Virus record (IMG/VR): IMGVR_UViG_3300027734_000044
Span: 62,001 to 126,000 of that record
From: a virus
Strand: one strand, 5' to 3'
DNA: 64,000 nucleotides
Made by a program: the position numbers and the translations under genes. Under the pieces are notes generated by a model. That model searched no databases and was not told where the DNA came from. It saw only the letters and a list, made by a program, of their open reading frames with translations. Positions 56,437 through 64,000 of this stretch are shown in pieces (position 1 is the first letter of the stretch; every line of letters begins with the position of its first letter).

Positions 56437-57879
56437 TTAATTATTTGGTTTGAAGTTTACACCAGGGATTCCTGATGGCTTACTATTATTGTTACTGAAC
56501 TTAATAGGACTGGTTAAAGCATCTGATTCATTTCTATTAGGGAATTTTAATTTCTTAGAACTTCCTTTCATTTTTTTATCATCCTCAGGGTCTTTTACTA
56601 CTTCTGTTTCTGGTGATAGAGTAGCTAACTTACCAATAAATCCTGATCTAATAATACCTCCATAAACTTCGCAGTTTATTTCTTTGTCCTTATTGTCTAT
56701 ATAGCTATCATGTACAAAGTTACTGAACATTACATCAGAGTACATTATTTTAGATCGGTAAATCTCGTTATTAGTAAGTAAATCACATTCTTCTAAAGTG
56801 CTATCATTGATCTTACAGTTAAACAATCTACAATTAAACAAGTTACCTGCAATTTCACTTTCTAGAATATCGTAATCTTTTAAAAGATATGCTTTAGAAG
56901 TTTTAATCTCTTTTAACTGAAATTTACCTAGATTGCTATCATAATTAACTAATCCCTCCTTGATGTTATTCTCAACTATCAAATCGTAAAGAACTTCTCT
57001 AATGTTTAAAAAGAAAGATCTAAGAATCTGTGGGTCAGACCTCATATCAATCATAATATTCATATGTGGATAGTTTTTCTGAAAAGCTTCAGGAGTAACA
57101 AAGGTTGAGGAGTTTTTATAGATCTCTCCTAAAAACATCTTTAGGATCTTTAGATCATTATCAGAGAATCCGTCATTTGTTTTTAACGACTGTACTGTAT
57201 AAGTTATTATATAATCAATAACTTCTTTGATTGAGCTATATCTTTTCTGATAATCTGATCCTCCTAAATATCTAACTTCAAAATAACCTTCAGGCAATTT
57301 TAAGAAGTTTATTCCCATATTTTTTTCTAACGGTACTTCAAATAGATTCTTATCTATAAAAGAAATATTTGAGGGATCTACAAACTTATTAGAAGGAAGT
57401 ATTCTTTTTATAGATTTAGCATAAAGAGAGCTAGCTCTATCTGGAAATCTTTTATATACAACATTCTCATCAAACCCTAGAATGAACTTAAGTATATTAA
57501 GCTGTGAAACAGGAGGCACATCGGGAAAAATAGACGTGTCTATACTAACACCGAACTGGAAAGCACACTTTTTATCTGTATATCCATTTAGATCTATCCA
57601 TCTTAATGTTTTAATTAAAATAGTAATTGCCTCAAAATAAGGAAGAGGACCCGTGATCATTTCGACCATCTTGGATCCTCCTGAGTAATCTGGTTCTAAT
57701 TTAAAGATGTCCTTGGTAGGCTTAAAATTAGAATGGTATTTGTTAAAAAGAAGTATTTTCTTTCCTAGCTCCTTCCCTAATTCATCCGCTATCTCTGTTC
57801 TATTTAAGTTACTGAAGAACTCAAATTCAAATCCTAATTTTGCAGAGTAGAAAAAATCATTAGAAAGTAAATTAGCCAA
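56437..57879 (-). CDS. Amidoligase-like enzyme with pentapeptide-like repeats
   Basis: Residues ~1-245 match the putative amidoligase (COOH-NH2 ligase, glutamine-synthetase-like) layout: KLGFEFEFF (14-22, E-x-E metal site), LEPDYSGGSKMVEMITGPL (61-79), CAFQFGVSIDT (105-115) and YFEVRYLGGSDYQKRYSS, the final E-x-R-Y/F strand. Such enzymes form amide bonds from a carboxylate and ATP. Residues ~337-410 are strand-forming repeats (NLFNCRLFNCKINDST), like pentapeptide repeats. The C-terminus is basic and disordered. Its place among baseplate genes suggests a virion-protein or cell-wall substrate. Function is inferred. Confidence 0.65.
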   Translation of the reverse strand: MANLLSNDFFYSAKLGFEFEFFSNLNRTEIADELGKELGKKILLFNKYHSNFKPTKDIFKLEPDYSGGSKMVEMITGPLPYFEAITILIKTLRWIDLNGYTDKKCAFQFGVSIDTSIFPDVPPVSQLNILKFILGFDENVVYKRFPDRASSLYAKSIKRILPSNKFVDPSNISFIDKNLFEVPLEKNMGINFLKLPEGYFEVRYLGGSDYQKRYSSIKEVIDYIITYTVQSLKTNDGFSDNDLKILKMFLGEIYKNSSTFVTPEAFQKNYPHMNIMIDMRSDPQILRSFFLNIREVLYDLIVENNIKEGLVNYDSNLGKFQLKEIKTSKAYLLKDYDILESEIAGNLFNCRLFNCKINDSTLEECDLLTNNEIYRSKIMYSDVMFSNFVHDSYIDNKDKEINCEVYGGIIRSGFIGKLATLSPETEVVKDPEDDKKMKGSSKKLKFPNRNESDALTSPIKFSNNNSKPSGIPGVNFKPNN

Positions 57880-57880
57880 T

Positions 57881-59044
57881 TTATTTTTGCTCTATTAATT
57901 GTATTTTGAGGGAGGATAAATCCACTCTCGAGATTGAGCAATTAACCAATTGACCAACCTCATAATCTTTAATAGGGTTAACCAATCTCTCTTTTTCGAT
58001 CAATCCAGATAAACCATTTTCAAGTTTAACGAATACACCGAATGTCTTTAACTTGGTAACCTCTCCTTTATATATTTGCAATTCAATATTTTCCCCTAAA
58101 GCTTCCGCTGAAGTATCTTTTAATTTTTGAATTGTTTGAAGTTTTTCATTAGGTTCAAGTAAAGAAAGTCCAACCCTGTGTGGATTTTTAATGTCAATTA
58201 CATAGAATTCAATAGAATCACCAGATTTTAGTTCTGATAATTTCTCTCTATTGGAATCATCTATAGGAATTATACCAGTGAAAATATCGTCCCATTCAAC
58301 AAAAACTCCATTTCCTGAAGCTCCTGTTACGTTTCCTTGATATTTACTAGAGAAAGAAAGAGCTTTAACTTCCCCGTCTATAATTTTCTTTAAATATTTT
58401 TTAAAGGAAACTACAAAGATATCTCTTTTAGAATCATATATTTCAACCATAACTGTCAATTGCTTTCCAACATAGTCTGCAAAATTCATAATTCTATTAG
58501 CAGCTGCTAAACTTCCAGGTAAGAAACATTCGATACCAGATAGATCCACCATGAATCCTCCGTTACAAACATTCTTAACTTTAACTTTAAATGCACAATC
58601 TTCTTCTTTAATAGATCTGTGTAATTCAGCTTTAAGTGCTTTCTCGTATCCTGCAGAAACAGAACCGTTAAATGCGCCAGAAAGATCTTTGTGTATAACA
58701 ACATCCAGAATCTGTCCTGGTGTTATTTCTATAGAAGGATATCCAAGCTTTCTCATATGCTTTTCTTCCTTTCTAATATCTATAATAATGGTTTGACCGA
58801 AAGGGGTTTCTCCTAAAGCAACTCCTTTACTCGCATCAAAATCAGTAATCATAATTCTTTCCGAACTGTTTTCTTGTAAATCCTTTCCGAAAAAATTTCC
58901 AATCTGATCAGGAAAAGATTTATTGTAAATCGATTCAAGATCTTCTCTTTCCTCTGCAGTGTATTCAAAGCAGCTATAGTTTTTATTTTTCATTCTATTG
59001 AGGTTTGTATGTATTGTAGTATTAGTATGTATTAAAATTTCCAA
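57881..59044 (-). CDS. Ribosomal protein S1-like protein, three S1 domains
   Basis: 387 residues. Domain 1 is ~147-218 (VKVKNVCNGGFMVDLSGIEC, ...FVVSFKKYL), domain 2 ~227-295 (YQGNVTGASGNGVFVEWDDI) and domain 3 ~320-384 (YKGEVTKLKTFGVFVKLENG). The S1 pattern G-x-V-x3-x-G-x-F-V/M-D/E is clear in all. A fourth, degenerate unit may lie at ~70-135. S1 domains bind ssRNA and promote translation initiation. The start may be ATG at 58993 (residue 18) rather than 59044. It follows the 1623-residue gene by 4 bases. Confidence 0.8.
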   Translation of the reverse strand: MEILIHTNTTIHTNLNRMKNKNYSCFEYTAEEREDLESIYNKSFPDQIGNFFGKDLQENSSERIMITDFDASKGVALGETPFGQTIIIDIRKEEKHMRKLGYPSIEITPGQILDVVIHKDLSGAFNGSVSAGYEKALKAELHRSIKEEDCAFKVKVKNVCNGGFMVDLSGIECFLPGSLAAANRIMNFADYVGKQLTVMVEIYDSKRDIFVVSFKKYLKKIIDGEVKALSFSSKYQGNVTGASGNGVFVEWDDIFTGIIPIDDSNREKLSELKSGDSIEFYVIDIKNPHRVGLSLLEPNEKLQTIQKLKDTSAEALGENIELQIYKGEVTKLKTFGVFVKLENGLSGLIEKERLVNPIKDYEVGQLVNCSISRVDLSSLKIQLIEQK

Positions 59045-59048
59045 GAAA

Positions 59049-62000
59049 TTAATATTTTTTCACATTAAATGCCTTTTTTAGCTCTGTCTGTAATTCAGGT
59101 ATAGGATAAGTAGGATCTGCAGCACCTAGGAAAAATTTATATAATCCAGAAACATCTGCAGCACTTCTTAAGAACTCATCTAAATACACCACGTAATAAG
59201 GGTTCTTAACACTCATTCTTCTCCATACAGGATGATCATCAGACATAGCTATAGGATTAATAATATTTAATAAATTTCTTCCGATCAGAACAGTTAAAGG
59301 CCAAGGTATTTTACTTAGTATATTTGCTGATATCTCTATAGTAGGTAATGTTATTTTATCGCTTAAAGGTGTTTTAGGAAGACTCTTAAAATATTTCCAA
59401 AAAAGACTATAAACTATTCTTGCAGGAGGGGGAGAACCCATACCAATTAGTGCTTGCTCTATTAAATCCGTAGGTCTAGCTGGAGGAAGAACAGGAATTT
59501 TAGTTAGTTCTAAAAAAGGAGGAATATTAGGGGACTCAGGATTAAGTACATCTCTAACTAAATTCCTTGCTATTTTTTGTATATCATTGGGATCAAGATT
59601 AGTAAATTTAGGTGAATTCACATCACTTATCTCTGGAAGTAGTTTTTCCAAAGCACCGCTATCTAAAAGTTCACCTATAGCGGTTTTTATGAATGATTTT
59701 ATTTTAGATCCTGGTATAGTAACTTGTATTATACCTCCTGCTCCTGGTGTTTGTGTTATTTGGTCCTGTTTTACAGGAAACACTGTGGGAAGCTCAAATG
59801 CTGCTATAGCATTACCAAATCCTCCATTCAATGATTCTAGACAACATAAAGGTCCTTCTGGATGAGGATAGTTAGATATTAAAGGTTCCTCAAGATCTAT
59901 AGGTCTCTCAGGATCAAAAGGTCCTCTTTTACTTAATCCTATCTTCTTAGAAACTAATTTTTTTAAATCCTTAACTCTGATTACTAACTCAGGGGATTCT
60001 CCAAAATATCTAACATACCTAGCAAAATCTTCCCTTGTGTATTCAATCTTAACCATGCCTTCCATAATTCTAAGATACATGGCAGTTAATACCGGATCAC
60101 CCTTTCTTAAAAATCTTAGAGGGAAAGGAGCAGAATTTGTTAGCTTAACCGGAGGGAAAGCAAAGGTACCCTGTAGCTCACATTCTTCAGTTATAGAAAA
60201 TGCGCCTTTTCTAATTTTTTTAAGTACAGAGAATTTATTTCCTCTTAATAGTATTTGTGTTATTATTAAAGAAGTTCCTCTTATTTCCAAAACAAGATTT
60301 CTGAATTCTTCATCAGTCATTAGTCTTGGATCTTTATCAGATTTTAAGAAAATCTTATTAGCATTAGACACATTAAAATTATCAAGGATATACTGAGGAG
60401 GTGTAGGTATTTTTAAAAGTTTAAGCACCTCTCTTATCTCATCTTTAAAATCTATAGTTCCTGAACATTTAATAGGAACAAAGCTTGCTTTCATCTCTTT
60501 TAGTATTCTAAGAGATTTTACAATACCTGGAATATCTATTTTAAGTTTATCTTTATCCTTAGGAAAATATACAGCTTTAGGATCAGGTATACCTTTATCG
60601 ATATAATCCATAATAACCTGCTTAAGAGCATTTTTCCTGGATGTTATTAGATTTTTTAGCTCTTCTCTCTGTCCCTCTAAATCTGGCTTAGGAATATCAA
60701 GTAAAGCTTCCTTCTTTAGATAGTCCTTAGTTTCGTCGTCTATTTTTTTCTTAATCTCCAATTCTTTATCTTGTAACTGTCTCAATTGATCCAAATTACC
60801 AGGAGGAGGGACACTATCAAATATCTTAGTTAAATTCGACTGAAGATCCGCTAATATTCTTGCAGGTGAATCTAGATTATCTAGGCCAAATCCAGGAAGA
60901 GGAATTAATTTATCAGGAATACCGAAAGACAAAAGCTGCTTTATTTTTTCCATCGGATCCTTTAATTCAGGATCCGATTTTCTAGGTATAAACCTAGGTC
61001 CTCTTATTCCAGTAAGAAATAAAGAATTACCACCTACAAACTCTTTAAGATAAACTAGAGGTGTAGGCATAAATCCTCCTATTAACGGAATGAATATTAC
61101 AAGAACACCAAGATTCAGAGGTAAAGGTATCACGATAGGATTTATTATAGTCCATATCATAGGAAGTGGTATTCTAATAAAAGGTTGAGCATCAATAGGG
61201 TTAGGAATAGGTATCGGTATAAAAGCTGGTGGAAGATAACCAACCGGCCAATATTTTAATCCTAATCTAATAGAAGGCCCTTGTGTTAAAAAGAAATCTG
61301 ATTTTTCTATTGGGGGTAATCCGTTAGGATAAGGAAGAAGCCCAACTTTAGTAAGATCCTTTGAAAATTGTTTCCACCAACACTTCTGAAACATAGTAGG
61401 ACAATCAGAACTTGGTGGAAGTGAAAGAAGATAATTGTCAGTCTTAAAATCAGATCCTGGTTCTCCACAACAAGAGGGAGGACAATTTTCAGGATCATTA
61501 GGACTTGTTTGTCCGCTAGAACATTTAATATCAGAAAACGATTTCTCTATATTTTCAGGCTTTAGTGATTCCTCTATTTCACTTCTTTTCTGAGCAGCAT
61601 AAAGTATAATCTCCTCTATCTGTTCAATCTTTTTCTTTGTGTCAAAATAGTTTTCAAAAAGACGAACACCTATTTGTTCAGAAGGTGGCAACGTATTTCC
61701 TAATCCTTCCCCAGCTTTTCTAGCTTGTTCTTTTAAACTAGAAAGAGCAGGATCAATATATGTCTCTCTATTTAATTTATATTTAGCATCCCATTTTGGT
61801 TTAAAATTACCATAGAATTCGGTAAATACTGGTGTAGGTTCTCCCTCTGTATTAAAACTAGAAGGCCTTAGCTTAGCAGGATCTCTAGAATCATTATCGC
61901 CTCTTTCTTCAGCTGTAAAAAATAGCCAATTGGAAGAAGATTTTTCTATAAGATGTCCATATAAAATACCCCGATCTTCTACTATATCATTAATAATATT

Positions 62001-64000
62001 CTGCTTAGATTTGTTGGTATTTATAACAGAATCGATATAATCGTAGAATTTAGAAACGTCAGGCTGTCCGGTTTTAATATTATCTATAGTTAAATACTGA
62101 TAGCTTTTTAAATAGGAAGGCGTAAAATTAATTAGTAACCCTCCAGAAGCATGCTCATTACCTATTTTTATCTTTTCTTGATCGGGTTCATTAACCTCTT
62201 CCAGAGGATCTGTTCCTGTTTGTTTAAGAGAGATTTTTCCTGTTTTTTTAACTTTCTTATAAGGTATAGGCATACCAAGATCACTCATAAAAGCAAGAGT
62301 AAATTTAAGTTCTCCCCGATCTTTATCAAATTTAGTATCCTTAAATCTGACAGAGAATTTTTTTAGATCTTGTAGAAATTGATAACCATAAGAATCATAA
62401 GTATAAGTTGGTAAAATAATGCTATCAAAAACCCTGGCATTCTTATCTTTCTGTGTCGATCCTTGACCATAGGGATCATTAAGATCAGTTGTGACTATTT
62501 TAAATCCAGCTTCGAGATCAGCAATTGTTATAGGAACTCCTTTCCTATCAATCAATGTTTGTAAAGTTGCCTCCTTTAAAGATTTTATTTCATCCCTTTC
62601 TTTTTTAAGTGATTCTATAAAATTCTCTTGTATTAGTATAGCTAATATTGATTCTTGATTTTTTCTAAAAGAATCTATACCCTCTTGGATAAAGTATGTT
62701 TGTGTTTCTGAATTATATGATACTGGGGATCTATTAGCATCGATGAGCAATGTGAAAATTTCAGAAAGTTCAGAATCTGTAAGATTAGATGAATTCTCAA
62801 TATCTAAAACACTGAATTTAAATATGCTATCAGTTAAAAATGGATTATTTTCTAAAAATAATTTCTTATCATTGCTTAATATTTCCTCCTGTAATAATAT
62901 CTCCGTAGATTTTGTTTCTTCTTGATCATTATATGTTAATATTTGTATAGCTAAATCAAGACTATTAGGATCACCACCAGAAGAAACTGGGACTCTAGCC
63001 CTCCATGTTTCAGCTAAGGTTCTCTGGTATTCCCAAATAACATCATAATGATAATGGATTTCATCTAGACTCTTCTCTATGTTCTGCCATCTAGAAAGCA
63101 GTTTACTGTCTTCGTCTATCTTTTTAGTTTTAGCTAATGCAGAATCCATACACGCTTGTATGGCATCCACATCAACAGGTGCTGGCTCAGGATCTGGTTC
63201 ATCTGGGTTTAAACCTGAAAAATCATAGGCTGGAGGATCACAAAAGTCCCCTTGTATATCATCAAAAGATTCTTTAGTTGATATTGCATCTCCTGTTATA
63301 GGATCCTCGGGAATTCCAGTATCACAATCGGGATCTAATATAGGATCATCCCCGTCAGGAAAGAAATTTGAATCATATTCATCTATCCTTTCAGAATTTA
63401 TATTCTCATCAACACCATCAAAATCACAAGGTTTTGCCCCTTGATTTTGTTTAGCTAGTATAGAATTAATATCTTCCAGAGCTTGCTTATTAGTTTTTTC
63501 TTCACCCCCTATTTTAACATGCACAATCTTTTTACCAGACATGATAAATTCAAGAGGAATCTTAAATCCTAATATATTAATTTCTCTTTTCTTTTTAGAA
63601 CCAGAGTTTGAAGGCTTACCTACTAATAGAGGATCAATATTATCAAAAAGCTTTTCGTTTATTTTTTCAAATAAAGACTTATTGTTCTCTTTTAGGAAGT
63701 TAGCTATCCCCTCAGAAGGGAGCTTTTCGTTAGTTTTAAGCGACGATATTTTTGTTTTAATACCTAGATCTGAAGCACTAAAACTTCTTTGCTTTAATGC
63801 GCTAGAATTAAGAAGGGATCTATAGAGATTAGTGTCGCTAATTCTCACACTCTCTAGCAATATTCTACTATAAAGTTCATCACCTTCGAAATTACAAGAT
63901 AGCTCCTCTATTTTTTTCATAGGTATAGGAGGAGGTCCTGGTTCTAGACTGTTAATTATAGAATTAACCTGTTCCTGACTTTTATCTAGTTCTGCATCAA
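59049..64000 (-). CDS. Very large virion-associated protein, 5' end outside window
   Basis: The frame stays open from 59049 to the right edge; the first ATG in the window (63920) is probably internal, since the codons before it read D-A-E-L-D-K-S-Q-E-Q-V-N-S-I-I-N-S-L-E-P-G-P-P-P-I-P without a stop. The visible part exceeds 1650 residues. It has coiled-coil segments, Pro-rich and hydrophobic stretches (~930-1000, LPPAFIPIPIPNPIDAQPF) and several Cys pairs. No family recognised. Its place next to baseplate genes suggests a tail/baseplate role; tape measure is possible but unproven. Confidence 0.65.
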   Translation of the reverse strand, partial: DAELDKSQEQVNSIINSLEPGPPPIPMKKIEELSCNFEGDELYSRILLESVRISDTNLYRSLLNSSALKQRSFSASDLGIKTKISSLKTNEKLPSEGIANFLKENNKSLFEKINEKLFDNIDPLLVGKPSNSGSKKKREINILGFKIPLEFIMSGKKIVHVKIGGEEKTNKQALEDINSILAKQNQGAKPCDFDGVDENINSERIDEYDSNFFPDGDDPILDPDCDTGIPEDPITGDAISTKESFDDIQGDFCDPPAYDFSGLNPDEPDPEPAPVDVDAIQACMDSALAKTKKIDEDSKLLSRWQNIEKSLDEIHYHYDVIWEYQRTLAETWRARVPVSSGGDPNSLDLAIQILTYNDQEETKSTEILLQEEILSNDKKLFLENNPFLTDSIFKFSVLDIENSSNLTDSELSEIFTLLIDANRSPVSYNSETQTYFIQEGIDSFRKNQESILAILIQENFIESLKKERDEIKSLKEATLQTLIDRKGVPITIADLEAGFKIVTTDLNDPYGQGSTQKDKNARVFDSIILPTYTYDSYGYQFLQDLKKFSVRFKDTKFDKDRGELKFTLAFMSDLGMPIPYKKVKKTGKISLKQTGTDPLEEVNEPDQEKIKIGNEHASGGLLINFTPSYLKSYQYLTIDNIKTGQPDVSKFYDYIDSVINTNKSKQNIINDIVEDRGILYGHLIEKSSSNWLFFTAEERGDNDSRDPAKLRPSSFNTEGEPTPVFTEFYGNFKPKWDAKYKLNRETYIDPALSSLKEQARKAGEGLGNTLPPSEQIGVRLFENYFDTKKKIEQIEEIILYAAQKRSEIEESLKPENIEKSFSDIKCSSGQTSPNDPENCPPSCCGEPGSDFKTDNYLLSLPPSSDCPTMFQKCWWKQFSKDLTKVGLLPYPNGLPPIEKSDFFLTQGPSIRLGLKYWPVGYLPPAFIPIPIPNPIDAQPFIRIPLPMIWTIINPIVIPLPLNLGVLVIFIPLIGGFMPTPLVYLKEFVGGNSLFLTGIRGPRFIPRKSDPELKDPMEKIKQLLSFGIPDKLIPLPGFGLDNLDSPARILADLQSNLTKIFDSVPPPGNLDQLRQLQDKELEIKKKIDDETKDYLKKEALLDIPKPDLEGQREELKNLITSRKNALKQVIMDYIDKGIPDPKAVYFPKDKDKLKIDIPGIVKSLRILKEMKASFVPIKCSGTIDFKDEIREVLKLLKIPTPPQYILDNFNVSNANKIFLKSDKDPRLMTDEEFRNLVLEIRGTSLIITQILLRGNKFSVLKKIRKGAFSITEECELQGTFAFPPVKLTNSAPFPLRFLRKGDPVLTAMYLRIMEGMVKIEYTREDFARYVRYFGESPELVIRVKDLKKLVSKKIGLSKRGPFDPERPIDLEEPLISNYPHPEGPLCCLESLNGGFGNAIAAFELPTVFPVKQDQITQTPGAGGIIQVTIPGSKIKSFIKTAIGELLDSGALEKLLPEISDVNSPKFTNLDPNDIQKIARNLVRDVLNPESPNIPPFLELTKIPVLPPARPTDLIEQALIGMGSPPPARIVYSLFWKYFKSLPKTPLSDKITLPTIEISANILSKIPWPLTVLIGRNLLNIINPIAMSDDHPVWRRMSVKNPYYVVYLDEFLRSAADVSGLYKFFLGAADPTYPIPELQTELKKAFNVKKY

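Noticed and set aside
59049-63920. Tape-measure identity for the 1650+ residue protein
   Set aside because: The visible part is Pro-rich with Cys pairs rather than a continuous coiled coil with membrane helices, so the label is not supported.

Overview
This window is a 64 kb piece of a large, AT-rich tailed-phage genome with T4-like (contractile-tail myovirus) replication and baseplate genes. Nearly all genes lie on the minus strand. They are tightly packed, often with 1-4 bp overlaps, and no gap exceeds about 115 bp. Several features point to a Bacteroidota (Flavobacteria/Cytophaga-like) host. These are a 59-residue Hc1/histone-H1-like protein and a DUF4494-like protein of the kind found in that phylum, a short-LID adenylate kinase, a eukaryote-like class Ia NrdB, A-rich leaders with few Shine-Dalgarno sites, and Bacteroidetes-style propeller repeats in a virion protein. 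Capsid, portal, terminase, sheath and prohead protease genes are not in the window.

Layout by coordinate. 1-9.9 kb: a GT2 glycosyltransferase, adenylate kinase, NrdA, a collagen-like virion protein with a 54-residue ORF behind it, NrdB, an all-alpha dimeric dUTPase and only the N-terminal half of a family B DNA polymerase (split gp43). 9.9-21.2 kb: small proteins, an MBD4-like DNA glycosylase, Hc1-like and DUF4494-like proteins, a MoxR AAA+ ATPase / VWA / metallopeptidase trio, and a fusion of a ligase-like domain lacking the catalytic lysine with an NMN-adenylyltransferase-like domain. Many proteins here start with a peptide resembling the T4 capsid-targeting sequence. 21.2-26.7 kb: the recombination and replication block (UvsW, a homing-endonuclease remnant, a UvsY-like protein, gp61-like primase, gp32-like SSB, RuvC-like resolvase). 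26.6-64 kb: virion genes, including a tail-tube-like candidate, several very large fibre/baseplate proteins, a possible spanin-like protein, gp6 and gp25 baseplate wedge proteins, a 2260-residue propeller protein, an amidoligase-like enzyme with pentapeptide-like repeats and an S1-domain protein. The rightmost gene runs off the window. PhoH and one small CTS-like gene are the only convincing plus-strand genes.

NRs, dUTPase and adenylate kinase would supply dNTPs to a T4-type replisome. The recurrent element [A/G/T]GATATATAA, without a visible -35 box, lies just upstream of many transcription units and is probably a phage promoter.

The least expected signal is the group of unrelated proteins in 9.9-21.2 kb that share an N-terminal M-K-(x)n-[FYW]-x-x-F-[ILV]-x-E motif. 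In T4 such a leader directs proteins into the prohead and is cleaved by the head protease. If it works the same way here, the MoxR/metallopeptidase machine and several unknown proteins could be packaged and delivered with the DNA. All assignments come from reading the sequence; no database search was possible.
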